A stretch of 19,423 bases of DNA. Source: DATKYK01 sp034430255. Lineage in GTDB: Bacteria; Chloroflexota; Dehalococcoidia; E44-bin15. The notes below the pieces were generated by a model. It saw nothing but the letters and a program-made list of their open reading frames with translations. It was not told the DNA's origin and searched no databases. Shown piece by piece: positions 1 to 7,375 of the stretch; the stretch's first letter is position 1; each line of letters starts with the position of its first letter. The position numbers were made by a program, and so were the translations under genes. The stretch spans positions 1 through 19,423 of the forward strand of contig DAOUEU010000009.1 of the NCBI GenBank assembly GCA_034430255.1, written 5' to 3'.

Positions 1-873
1 CGTCACACAATCCTGCGGCCCGGTTAGTGCCTCTATGGCGGCTTGCTGGATCGCCTGGGGAATCCCCGAATCGAGGTTAGACTTTACCCTCCTCAGTGCG
101 TCGATTATCCCCGCATTTCCTACCATCATACCCACTCTCCAGCCGGTCATATTGTAGCTCTTGGATAGGGAGTGAAATTCCACCCCCGTCTCCATGGCCC
201 CATGGGCCTCGAGAAAGCTCACCGGTCGGTAGCCGTCGAAGGCCACCTCAGTATAGGGTGCATCATGGCAGACAGCGATGTCGTATTTTCTGGCAAAGGC
301 GACCACCCGCTCGAAGAATTCATGGTCTGCCACCGCCGCCGTTGGGTTGTTGGGATAGTTGATCCAGAGCATTTTCGCTTTTTGGGCAGTTTCCGCCGGA
401 ATGCGGTCCAAATCGGGTAAAAATTCATTATCTTCAGTAAGCGGCATGTAGAATGAGGAACCGCCGGCGAACATGGTCCCTATCGAGTAAACTGGATAGG
501 CTGGGTCGGGGACCAGGGCGATATCCCCGGGGTCTATAAAGCAAAGGGCTATATGCCCGATGCCCTCTTTCGCGCCGATTAGAGGAAGTATCTCCCTATC
601 GGGTTCGAGGGTCACGCCGAATCTTTTTTCATACCATTGGGCAATGGCATTTCGGAACTCGGGAAGTCCCTCTGACTCGGGATAGCGATGATTTTGTGGG
701 TCCTGAGCTGCCTGGCACAACCGCTCGATGACATGCCTGGGGGTGGGGATATCCGGGTCGCCCACTGCTAGGGTTATCACATCCTCCCCCTGAGCCCGCT
801 TCTCTGCTATCTTCTTGGAAATAGTGACGAAAAGGTAGGGCGGCAGTTTATCAATGCGCCTGGCGGTTCTCAT
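1..873 (-). CDS. dapL: LL-diaminopimelate aminotransferase, 3' end beyond window
   Basis: PLP-dependent fold-type I aminotransferase. It would convert tetrahydrodipicolinate directly to LL-diaminopimelate with glutamate as amino donor, bypassing the succinylase/acetylase routes to lysine. 291 codons are visible with no stop, so roughly 100 C-terminal residues lie beyond the left edge (family usually about 390-410). Visible motifs: YPNNPT at 173-178, HDAPY at 203-207 with the PLP-binding Asp204 and Tyr207, and SLSKSYNMTGWR at 235-246 with Schiff-base Lys238 and Arg246. The ATG at 871-873 is the only plausible start, because an in-frame TAG lies three codons upstream. The gene follows the pentapeptide-repeat gene by 16 bp and shares the operon with dapF, the next step of the same pathway. 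The choice of DapL over a general aspartate aminotransferase rests on this neighbourhood and overall likeness. The aminotransferase class itself is certain. Confidence 0.88.
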   Translation of the reverse strand, partial: MRTARRIDKLPPYLFVTISKKIAEKRAQGEDVITLAVGDPDIPTPRHVIERLCQAAQDPQNHRYPESEGLPEFRNAIAQWYEKRFGVTLEPDREILPLIGAKEGIGHIALCFIDPGDIALVPDPAYPVYSIGTMFAGGSSFYMPLTEDNEFLPDLDRIPAETAQKAKMLWINYPNNPTAAVADHEFFERVVAFARKYDIAVCHDAPYTEVAFDGYRPVSFLEAHGAMETGVEFHSLSKSYNMTGWRVGMMVGNAGIIDALRRVKSNLDSGIPQAIQQAAIEALTGPQDCVT

Positions 874-889
874 TTTGTCGAACTAAGGC

Positions 890-1303
890 CTACTTTTCAA
901 ACCTTTCCTTCAGTACCTCGAGTACCGGCGGATCCCACCTCGCCTTCTGCCAGGCCCGGGTCCCGGAAATGTCGAGCTTTGCCGCATCGATTTTCGCGCC
1001 GCTGAAGTCTGCGTCCTCGAGGTCGGTCTGGGCTAATATGGTGCCGGTGAGATCGGCATGGCAAAAGAGTGTTCCCCTGAGCCGGGCGCGGGTTAAATTG
1101 GTACCCGTAAGGTTGGCATCCGAAAGGTCAGCATCGGTGAGATCGGCGCCATTCAGGTCGGCGCTGGATAGGTTTGCCGCGGTGAGGTCACAATTCAGCA
1201 TATCAGCCTGTATAAGCATTGCACCAGAGAGGTCGGCGCCGCTCAAATCATCGCCGCGCAGGTTAGCGCTGGGCTTGATTTTCTCAGCTAAACTCTCGTC
1301 CAT
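890..1303 (-). CDS. pentapeptide-repeat protein
   Basis: A 137-residue protein made almost entirely of A(D/N)LxX pentapeptide repeats from about residue 13 to 113, roughly 20 repeats such as GADLS, AANLS and DADLS. This pattern folds into a right-handed quadrilateral beta-helix. A short non-repeat tail follows (about 114-137: TRAWQKARWDPPVLEVLKERFEK minus its first residues), with charged and aromatic residues. There is no signal peptide or membrane segment, so it is probably cytosolic. The ATG start has a GGAGG Shine-Dalgarno sequence 7 nt upstream (1311-1315). It lies 48 bp after dapF and 16 bp before dapL on the same strand, so it is co-transcribed. Some pentapeptide proteins mimic DNA and protect gyrase, but most have no known role, and nothing here identifies the target. 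Confidence 0.85.
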   Translation of the reverse strand: MDESLAEKIKPSANLRGDDLSGADLSGAMLIQADMLNCDLTAANLSSADLNGADLTDADLSDANLTGTNLTRARLRGTLFCHADLTGTILAQTDLEDADFSGAKIDAAKLDISGTRAWQKARWDPPVLEVLKERFEK

Positions 1304-1328
1304 AATTATACCTCCAGCTATTTTAATT

Positions 1329-1351
1329 GCATGGACATCATATGTCCATGC
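1329..1351 (-). other. intercistronic hairpin after dapF
   Basis: A perfect 10-bp inverted repeat, GCATGGACAT and ATGTCCATGC, with a 3-nt loop. It starts directly after the dapF stop codon and lies 26 bp before the pentapeptide-repeat start. In the direction of transcription it is followed by AATTAAAATAG, not a U-run, so it is not a standard intrinsic terminator. An mRNA processing or stability element, or a protein-binding palindrome, are both possible. Confidence 0.5.
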
Positions 1352-2170
1352 CTATTCAGGCCACTCACCCCAAAATACTAGATCCGCAGATCCGATGAGC
1401 ATTATCTCCCCAACCCCATCCCAGGTAACTGTGAGTACGCCTCCGGGTAACACGATATCGACGTCGCCGGAAACGCGGTCGTGAAGTCGGGCTGCTACCG
1501 TCACCGCACAGGCACCGGTGCCGCATGAGAGGGTCTCCCCTACCCCGCGCTCCCATACCCTGGCCCTAATCCTTTTTCGATCAAGAATATTTGCTACCTC
1601 AAAATTTACCCGTTTGGGGAAAAGTGGATGGTTTTCCACCTCTGGCCCCAGTTCGGAAAGAGGAAATTCTGCCACCGGATCATCTGGGAAGCAAACGGCG
1701 TGTGGATTTCCCATAGAAAGGCAGGTTAAAAGGAGTTTCCTGCCCTGAACCGTAATGGCATAATCTACTATTATGTCAAGTTTATCTTCGATGCATATTG
1801 GTATCGCATCCGCCTTAAACTCCGGCTTTCCCATATTTATCTGGATGAGGTTTCCATAAGACTTTACCTTTCTTATACCTCCCAGCGTTTCCACGGTAAA
1901 CTCCCCAGCGGCGAGTATTCCCCTATTAATAGCATATCTGGTGAGGCATCTCAGACCATTACCGCAGGCCTCTGCCTCCGAGCCATCCGGGTTGAAAAGG
2001 CGCATACGCAGTTCGGCAACCTTTGATTGGAGCAGAATGATAAGGCCATCGGCGCCGATGCCGGAGTGGCGATGGCACATGGCTTTTGCCAGCGACGACC
2101 AATCACGGTCCTTACCGTCCTCGATTAATATGAAATCGTTGCCTGTTGCCTGCAGCTTAGCAAATTTCAT
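1352..2170 (-). CDS. dapF: diaminopimelate epimerase
   Basis: Interconverts LL- and meso-diaminopimelate by a two-base, PLP-independent mechanism, supplying meso-DAP for lysine and, where present, peptidoglycan. The 272-residue length is normal. Both catalytic cysteines are present in their signatures: Cys69 in EACGNGLRC (67-75) and Cys216 in LSCGTGAC (214-221). Asn11 in ATGNDF and the MGNPHAV segment (153-159) are also as expected. The ATG start is preceded by GAGTGAAAA, a weak ribosome site. A 68-bp gap separates it from miaA upstream, the widest in this unit, so a secondary promoter is possible, although I see no convincing one. Together with dapL downstream it forms the last part of a DAP-aminotransferase lysine route. 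Confidence 0.96.
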   Translation of the reverse strand: MKFAKLQATGNDFILIEDGKDRDWSSLAKAMCHRHSGIGADGLIILLQSKVAELRMRLFNPDGSEAEACGNGLRCLTRYAINRGILAAGEFTVETLGGIRKVKSYGNLIQINMGKPEFKADAIPICIEDKLDIIVDYAITVQGRKLLLTCLSMGNPHAVCFPDDPVAEFPLSELGPEVENHPLFPKRVNFEVANILDRKRIRARVWERGVGETLSCGTGACAVTVAARLHDRVSGDVDIVLPGGVLTVTWDGVGEIMLIGSADLVFWGEWPE

Positions 2171-2238
2171 TTTTCACTCTATTAAGCTAGTTCGTCAATT
2201 CGATGCTTAGTTTGCAATAATATATCATTTTCATTGAC

Positions 2239-3201
2239 TTATATTCGTTTTCCTGGCTCTGCCAGTTCACCAGCTGTTGGTCCAGTAATGAATCCTTGAA
2301 GGAGGCTCTGAACCAGTTGCTCCATACCATCTCCTGCATGGAACCAGTGGATTGCCTCATCATTGAGGCGGAACCAGGCATACTGATGGCGGGCGAAACG
2401 GTGGGTCTCGTTTTTTATCTTCTGTACCGCTTCAGCCAGATTCAACTCCCCCTTAAGGTATTGACCGATCTGTTTATAGCCCAGACCTGACATCGAGGGT
2501 AGATCGAGAGAGTAGCCCTGCTCCAGCAGCAGCTCGACCTCCTTAACCAGGCCTTGCTCCATCATACGATCCACCCTTAAATCGATCCTGCTGTATAGAT
2601 CCACTCTGCTGGTGGTAAGCCCGATTGTTATAGTGCGAAAATTGGGTAAAAAAGATGAGCTACCTTGGAGATGGGAGAAGGGGAGCCCGAGCGCTCGAAA
2701 AACCTCAAGCGCCCTTATTACCCGGCGCACATTGCGGGGGTCTATCCGCTTAGCCGCAGTGGGGTCGACCCCTATTAGTTCCTTATAGAGCGCCATATGG
2801 CCTTCCTTTTCCGCTTTCTGCTCAAGCCTGCGCCTCAGCTCAGCATCCGGGGAGACATGGGGGATTCTAAAGCCCCCCAGAAGCGCCCGCACGTAAAGCC
2901 CGCTGCCTCCCACTAGGAGTGCCAGCCTGCCCCGACGCTCTATATCCTGGATTGTCCTAGTTGCCATCTGCTGATAGAGGGCGAGGGTGAAATCCTGGTC
3001 CGGTTCTACCACATCGATGAGGTGGTGGGGGACCAGTTCGCGCTCCTCGGGGCTTGGCTTGGCCGTGCCGATGTCCATTCCATGAAAAACCTGTCTGCTG
3101 TCGGCGCTTACGATCTCACCACCGAAGACCTGCGCCAGATGGATTGCCAGAGCGCTCTTGCCCACCGCGGTAGGGCCCACAATCGCTATAAGGTGGCTCA
3201 T
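2239..3201 (-). CDS. miaA: tRNA dimethylallyltransferase
   Basis: Transfers a dimethylallyl group to N6 of A37 in tRNAs that read UNN codons. The P-loop GPTAVGKS is at 9-16, followed by SADSRQVFHGMDIGTAKPS (32-50) with the catalytic Asp, the GGSGLYVRAL motif, DPRNVRRVIRALEV, and near the C-terminus the tRNA-contacting HRFARHQYAWFR segment. The length of 320 residues is normal. The stop of tpiA's upstream neighbour arrangement is preserved here: the miaA start overlaps the tpiA stop by 4 bp (ATGA), which indicates translational coupling. Its dimethylallyl diphosphate substrate comes from the MEP pathway, whose first enzyme (dxs) lies in the adjacent unit. Confidence 0.96.
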   Translation of the reverse strand: MSHLIAIVGPTAVGKSALAIHLAQVFGGEIVSADSRQVFHGMDIGTAKPSPEERELVPHHLIDVVEPDQDFTLALYQQMATRTIQDIERRGRLALLVGGSGLYVRALLGGFRIPHVSPDAELRRRLEQKAEKEGHMALYKELIGVDPTAAKRIDPRNVRRVIRALEVFRALGLPFSHLQGSSSFLPNFRTITIGLTTSRVDLYSRIDLRVDRMMEQGLVKEVELLLEQGYSLDLPSMSGLGYKQIGQYLKGELNLAEAVQKIKNETHRFARHQYAWFRLNDEAIHWFHAGDGMEQLVQSLLQGFITGPTAGELAEPGKRI

Positions 3202-3956
3202 TTCTTTATCGCTGCCGTTTGCGCCACGATAGATATGAATTCCTCCGCTTTAAGGCTCGCTCCCCCTACCAGTGCACCGTCGATCTCTGGCTGCGCGATA
3301 AATTCGGCTATATTGGCAGCGGTCACGCTTCCTCCGTATAGGATCCTTGTCTCCTGGGCGCTCCGCTTGCTGTCAAGCTCGGCCACTGTATTCCTGATTA
3401 TAGTAGTAGTGGCATTCGCTCCCTCACCGCTCGCTGCCCTTCCAGTTCCTATAGCCCAGACCGGCTCGTAGGCGATGATTATCCGGCTAAGCGATTCGAC
3501 GCCCTGAAGCGATTCCCTCACCTGGCTGGTTACCACCTCCTCGGTCCTCTCTGATTCCTTTTCCTCAAGCCGTTCCCCAACGCAAAGGATGGGGATTAGC
3601 CCGGCATCGAGTGCTGCTTTAATCTTCCGGTTCACGATGTCGTTGCTCTCATCGAAGTATTGCCTGCGCTCGGAGTGGCCCAAGATGACATATTCACAAA
3701 TTCCGCAGAGCATCAAGGGTGAAATCTCACCGGTATAGGCACCATGCTGCTCAAAGTACATATTCTGTGCCCCCACCTTGATAGATGAGCCCTGCAGGTG
3801 TTCCTTGACCAAAGATAGGGAAATGAATGGGGGACAGAGCACCTTCTCCACACCCGTTATAAGCTCAAGCTTCTCCTTCATCTCCCTTACCAGGACTGAG
3901 GCTTCCACCAGGGTGGTGTTCATCTTCCAGTTTCCTGCGATCATAGGTGTTCTCAT
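3198..3956 (-). CDS. tpiA: triosephosphate isomerase
   Basis: Interconverts dihydroxyacetone phosphate and glyceraldehyde 3-phosphate. It is a 252-residue TIM barrel with all active-site residues visible: Asn9 and Lys11 in AGNWKMN, His94 in ILGHSERR, Glu164 in AYEPVWAIGTG, and the phosphate-binding YGGSV near 207-211. I chose the ATG at 3954-3956 over an in-frame TTG at 3966-3968. A GGAG site lies 6 nt upstream of the ATG (3963-3966), and family members begin right at the (M)RxPxIAGNWKMN motif. With this start the gene is 1 nt from the apgM stop. It overlaps miaA by 4 bp downstream. Confidence 0.97.
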   Translation of the reverse strand: MRTPMIAGNWKMNTTLVEASVLVREMKEKLELITGVEKVLCPPFISLSLVKEHLQGSSIKVGAQNMYFEQHGAYTGEISPLMLCGICEYVILGHSERRQYFDESNDIVNRKIKAALDAGLIPILCVGERLEEKESERTEEVVTSQVRESLQGVESLSRIIIAYEPVWAIGTGRAASGEGANATTTIIRNTVAELDSKRSAQETRILYGGSVTAANIAEFIAQPEIDGALVGGASLKAEEFISIVAQTAAIKK

Positions 3957-3957
3957 C

Positions 3958-5163
3958 TTACGCTCCAAATTTTTTTAGCTTCAGGGCATTTGCCAGGGCC
4001 AGGGGCATAACATCGGTAGCTGCAAATCTCCCCAGTGCCCCGCTAATGCAGGCACGCTCGGAGAATTCCATCACTCCATCGGGGCGGCACCACTTGGAAT
4101 GCAGTAGAAAGGGGACTGGATGCCAGCTGTGCCCCTTCAGCACTGCGGGGGTAGAATGGTCGGCGGTAACCATGATGACCTCTGGAGCGATGTTCAGTAG
4201 CTGGGGCAAGGCTATATCCACTTTATCGATAACCCCGACCTTTCGTGTAAAGTCACCGTCCTCGCCGGCGCTGTCGGCCTCTTTTACATGGAGAAAGAAA
4301 AAATCGTAGGTATCGTAGTGATCGGCCAGGGTGAAAAATTCCTCCTCAATGGTGGCTCCGGTGGGGAGAACCTCCATGCCTACCAGCTTTGCCAGCCCCC
4401 GATACATGGGGTATTGGGCGATGGCAGCGGGTTTGAGACTGAAGACCTCGCTCATCTTGGGGAGATCGGGATGGTGGGCAAAGCCCCGCAGCATAACCAT
4501 GTTTGCGGGATGGCGACCGACGAGGGTAGCCCTTGCCTGAGAGATAAATTTATTGGCAATACTTGCAGCCCTTTCAGCCTGGGGAGAATGAGCGACAACA
4601 TCCCTTGGTGGAAGTCCCTCCCGCTGCGGATCGGAATCATGAAGCGCGCTCGAGAGCCCCTCCCCGCGAAACACCGCCGCAAAGCGGTGCTCCCTTACTG
4701 GCGAGACGAAAATCGTCACACCATCTATGTTCATCCCGTCCAAGAGCCTACATAGTTCGGAGCAAATATCGGTGGAGAGACGACCTGCCCGGCGGTCGGT
4801 GATGATGCCGCTCTCGTCAATGGTGCAGAAGTTGCCTCTGGCCGCGACGTCACCAGCTTTGAGCTCGAAGTCTATGCCCAGGGCCTCAAGGATACCGCGC
4901 CCCACGGTAAATTTTAGCGGGTCGTATCCGAATAGAGCCAGATGGCCTGGGGCGCTGCCCGGGGTGATCCCTGGGCCAATCGGGTCGATCATGCCACAGA
5001 TACCTTCGCCTGCCAGCCGATCGAGGTTAGGTGTTTTAGCGCTTTCCAGCTCTGTCTTACCTGTCTCAGGATGGGGCAGCCCTCCAAGTCCATCGATAAC
5101 CAGTAACACAATTCTGGAGGGTGTCGTTCTGGCGATCTCTTTTATTTGCTCAAGCCTGATCAT
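3958..5163 (-). CDS. apgM: 2,3-bisphosphoglycerate-independent phosphoglycerate mutase, archaeal type
   Basis: Interconverts 3- and 2-phosphoglycerate without a bisphosphoglycerate cofactor. It belongs to the alkaline-phosphatase superfamily and is about 100 residues shorter (401) than the classical GpmI. Visible motifs: VIDGLGG (22-28) with metal-binding Asp24, TPGSAPGHLALFGYDP (67-82) with phospho-acceptor Ser70, FLHVKEADSAGEDGDF, and VMVTADHSTPAV with the Asp-His metal pair. In the HVK..D..G(H)DGD motif the usual His is Glu here. The ATG start overlaps the pgk stop by 4 bp, and a GGAG lies 8 nt upstream. It sits between pgk and tpiA, consistent with a glycolytic/gluconeogenic operon. Remote phosphonopyruvate decarboxylase-like proteins share the fold, but length and context favour ApgM. 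Confidence 0.92.
   Translation of the reverse strand: MIRLEQIKEIARTTPSRIVLLVIDGLGGLPHPETGKTELESAKTPNLDRLAGEGICGMIDPIGPGITPGSAPGHLALFGYDPLKFTVGRGILEALGIDFELKAGDVAARGNFCTIDESGIITDRRAGRLSTDICSELCRLLDGMNIDGVTIFVSPVREHRFAAVFRGEGLSSALHDSDPQREGLPPRDVVAHSPQAERAASIANKFISQARATLVGRHPANMVMLRGFAHHPDLPKMSEVFSLKPAAIAQYPMYRGLAKLVGMEVLPTGATIEEEFFTLADHYDTYDFFFLHVKEADSAGEDGDFTRKVGVIDKVDIALPQLLNIAPEVIMVTADHSTPAVLKGHSWHPVPFLLHSKWCRPDGVMEFSERACISGALGRFAATDVMPLALANALKLKKFGA
3963..3966 (-). promoter_or_regulatory. ribosome-binding site fixing the tpiA start
   Basis: GGAG embedded in the last codons of apgM (the GGA GCG TAA end), 6 nt before the ATG at 3956. It would lie inside the coding region if the upstream TTG were used, so it supports the shorter protein. 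Confidence 0.75.
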
Positions 5164-6356
5164 CCATTCTCCTTGTCTTGCAGCACCGCCACACCAGGTA
5201 GGGTTTTTCCCTCCATGAACTTCAGTGATGCCCCACCGCCGGTGGAGACGTGGGTTATCTTACTCGCCAAGCCCATCTCCACTACAGCCTCAGCGGTTGA
5301 ACCGCCACCAATTATGGTGGTAGCGTCCAAACCTGCCAGCAGGTTCGCTATAGCCTCGGTACCCTTGCTGAACTTGGGGAACTCGAATACGCCTACCGGT
5401 CCATTCCATATTATTGTTTTACTCTTACGCAGCTTGGCCTCAAATAGCTCGATGGTTCGTGGCCCTATATCCATAACATACCAACTGGCAGGCACGTTGT
5501 CGATAGGAACAGTCCTGGACCGGGCATCAGAGGCGAATCTATCGGCAACCACCACATCGCTGGGTAAAACGAGGTGAACTCCCTTCTCGGCGGCTTTATC
5601 CATCAGCGACTGGGCCACGCTAACTTTATCCTCCTTCACCGATGACTGGCCGACATCATATTTCAAAGCCCTTAGAAATGTGGAACTCATGCCGCCAGCA
5701 ATGAGTAGGGAATCCACCTTATCCAGTATATACTCTAGAATCCCGATTTTACTGTTTATCTTTGCTCCGCCGATGATGGCAGCGAAGGGACGAACTGGAT
5801 CATTCAGCGCTTTATACATAACATCTATCTCTTTCTCCATGAGGAAACCACCCACTGCGGGCAGATGCTCGGCTACACCCACAGTGGAGGCATGTGCCCT
5901 GTGGGCGGTACCGAAGGCATCATTTACATAGATGTCAGCCAGTCGTGCCAGCGCTTTGGCGAAGCCGGGGTCATTTTGCTCTTCCTCAGGGTGAAAGCGG
6001 AGGTTCTCCAGCAAGAGGATACCTCCCTCTTTGAGCCTCTCCACTGATTCTTCCACCTGTGGGCCGATACAGTCCGTTGCCATCTCCACCGGCAAGCCTA
6101 GAATCTCGGAGAGTCTCCTGGCAACCGGAGCCAGCCTCAGCTCATCGACTACCTTCCCCTCGGGACGCCCCAGGTGGGAGCAGAGGATCACCCGCGCCTT
6201 CCTATCGGTGAGATACTGTATGGTGGGAATTACTGCTCGAATGCGGGTGTCATCGCTGATTGCCCCGGTCTCTTCATCCAATGGAACGTTGAGGTCGGCT
6301 CGAACCAAAACCCGCTTCCCGCTGACATCGATGTCCCTGACGTTTTTTTTATTCAT
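5160..6356 (-). CDS. pgk: phosphoglycerate kinase
   Basis: Transfers phosphate between 1,3-bisphosphoglycerate and ADP. The 398-residue length is typical. Visible motifs are RADLNVP (19-25) in the substrate-binding N-domain, the SHLGRPEG loop, LLENLRFHPEE, the hinge-region GGAKINSK, the nucleotide-domain NGPVGVFE and the C-terminal GGGSTAEAV. The start overlaps the cooC stop by 4 bp and the stop overlaps the apgM start by 4 bp, so it is translationally coupled on both sides. The N-terminal sequence MNKKNVRDIDVSGKRV needs no alternative start. Confidence 0.97.
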   Translation of the reverse strand: MNKKNVRDIDVSGKRVLVRADLNVPLDEETGAISDDTRIRAVIPTIQYLTDRKARVILCSHLGRPEGKVVDELRLAPVARRLSEILGLPVEMATDCIGPQVEESVERLKEGGILLLENLRFHPEEEQNDPGFAKALARLADIYVNDAFGTAHRAHASTVGVAEHLPAVGGFLMEKEIDVMYKALNDPVRPFAAIIGGAKINSKIGILEYILDKVDSLLIAGGMSSTFLRALKYDVGQSSVKEDKVSVAQSLMDKAAEKGVHLVLPSDVVVADRFASDARSRTVPIDNVPASWYVMDIGPRTIELFEAKLRKSKTIIWNGPVGVFEFPKFSKGTEAIANLLAGLDATTIIGGGSTAEAVVEMGLASKITHVSTGGGASLKFMEGKTLPGVAVLQDKENG

Positions 6357-7132
6357 TTGGCCTCCTTGCGCTCTAGCCTTTCCTTTATGCTTCTCACCTC
6401 CGCCACTACCTCCGGGTCAGCATCGAAGACGCTCACCCCGCTCAGATCGGCCTCCCTGATCTTCGGGCTGTAACCTATAAAGCCGAGCACCTCGAAATCG
6501 GGCAAGCTCTCGGTAATAAAACGGCGGTCGTCGTCGCTAATGGTTTTAGAACCCACGACATAGTACCTCTTGATGCCCAGGTCCGATGCCAGTCTACCGA
6601 TCGCCTCCGCCGTTTGGATGCTCCTCCTCCCCGGCTCTACGACGATGATCAAGGCATCCACTGCCTGTGCCGTTCCCCGGCCTAGGTGCTCCACGCCTGC
6701 GTCCATATCCATAATCACCACATCGGACTCCCTTATTAGGAGGTGGCTTATCAGGTTTTTAAGTAGAGCGCTCTCAGGGCACATGCAACCGCTTCCCCCC
6801 GTCTTAACTGTGCCCATAATTAGCAGCCTGATCCCATCTATTTTCGCCGAGAACCGCTCAGGGATGTCATCAACCCTGGGGTTGAGCTTGAAGAAGGGAG
6901 CCTCGCTCCCAGGCCTAGCTCCGGTTCTCTCCTCTATCAGGTCTTTCATGTCAGCGATGGGGCTGATGCGACGCGCCTCAGCCGGTGGGAGACCGAGGGC
7001 CAATGCGAGATTGGCGTCGGGGTTCGCATCTATCGCCAGCACAGCCTTTCCTTCAGCGGCGTAGAGGCGTGCCAGCAGGCTTGCCAGTGTAGTCTTCCCC
7101 ACGCCTCCCTTTCCAGTGATTGCCAGTTTCAT
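6353..7132 (-). CDS. cooC: CooC-type carbon monoxide dehydrogenase nickel-insertion ATPase
   Basis: A 259-residue MinD/SIMIBI-class ATPase. The deviant Walker A motif GKGGVGKTT is at 7-15 with signature Lys8, and Asp35/Asp39 lie in AIDANPDAN. The VVIMDMDAGVEHLGRGT stretch forms the Walker B and switch region. The CxC pair that binds nickel in CooC dimers is present as GCMCPE (Cys116, Cys118), which separates it from MinD, ParA and NifH. Known CooC proteins deliver Ni to the C-cluster of CO dehydrogenase, so the organism probably has a CODH or CODH/acetyl-CoA synthase elsewhere. None is in this window. It is the first gene of the glycolytic unit and overlaps pgk by 4 bp. GAGGGTG lies 4-5 nt before the ATG as ribosome site. 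The family assignment is firm. The exact CODH partner is inferred. Confidence 0.88.
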   Translation of the reverse strand: MKLAITGKGGVGKTTLASLLARLYAAEGKAVLAIDANPDANLALALGLPPAEARRISPIADMKDLIEERTGARPGSEAPFFKLNPRVDDIPERFSAKIDGIRLLIMGTVKTGGSGCMCPESALLKNLISHLLIRESDVVIMDMDAGVEHLGRGTAQAVDALIIVVEPGRRSIQTAEAIGRLASDLGIKRYYVVGSKTISDDDRRFITESLPDFEVLGFIGYSPKIREADLSGVSVFDADPEVVAEVRSIKERLERKEAK

Positions 7133-7171
7133 TTTTCACCCTCGCTTAGCTTTTTTCACTTCTTCAAGGTT

Positions 7172-7197
7172 GAGATTGGATCTCGAAGCCAAATCTC
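7172..7197 (-). promoter_or_regulatory. possible hairpin in the cooC leader
   Basis: On the minus strand GAGATTTGG pairs with CCAATCTC around a 9-nt loop, with one bulged base. It lies 40-65 nt upstream of the cooC start codon. No U-run follows, so it is not a terminator. It could be a leader-RNA structure or chance. The rest of the 7133-7271 stretch is AT-rich, should contain the promoter of the cooC unit, and shows no convincing -35/-10 pair. Confidence 0.25.
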
Positions 7198-7271
7198 CTC
7201 CATTATGGATATCAGTATTTATTAACTCGATTCATGTTAATAATCAGACTAATCTGCCTAACATCCGGTAA

Positions 7272-7307
7272 GTAAATAAAAAAGTAAAGGTGCTCAAAGT
7301 GGCACCT
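7272..7307 (-). terminator. Rho-independent terminator of the tsaC-rpiB-dxs unit
   Basis: On the minus strand AGGTGC and GCACCT form a 6-bp stem around the loop CACTTTGA. The U-rich tract TTTACTTTTTTATTTACTT follows. It lies about 70 nt after the dxs stop and separates that unit from the cooC unit downstream. Confidence 0.8.
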
Positions 7308-7375
7308 GATTTCCTTTTACCAATTTTACGTGAGGCTTCATGAAGCAAGAACCCCTGTTTACTTAAAGGCCTGAC

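Noticed and set aside
969..1484. 171-codon plus-strand open frame opposite the pentapeptide gene and the end of dapF
   Set aside because: It is Ser/Arg/Ala-rich, mirrors the repeat structure of the pentapeptide gene, crosses an intergenic gap and has no ribosome site.
2171..2238. possible internal promoter between miaA and dapF
   Set aside because: The gap is AT-rich with TATATT and TTGACG present, but no properly spaced pair is found.
7212..7240. possible promoter for cooC (TTAACA and TACTGA, 17 nt apart, minus strand)
   Set aside because: The -35 is acceptable, but the -10 matches consensus at only two of six positions, so I do not call it.
7335..7346. 12-bp palindrome GCTTCATGAAGC downstream of dxs
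   Set aside because: It has no loop-stem of useful length and no T-run. The stronger terminator lies just downstream at 7272-7307, so this is probably incidental.
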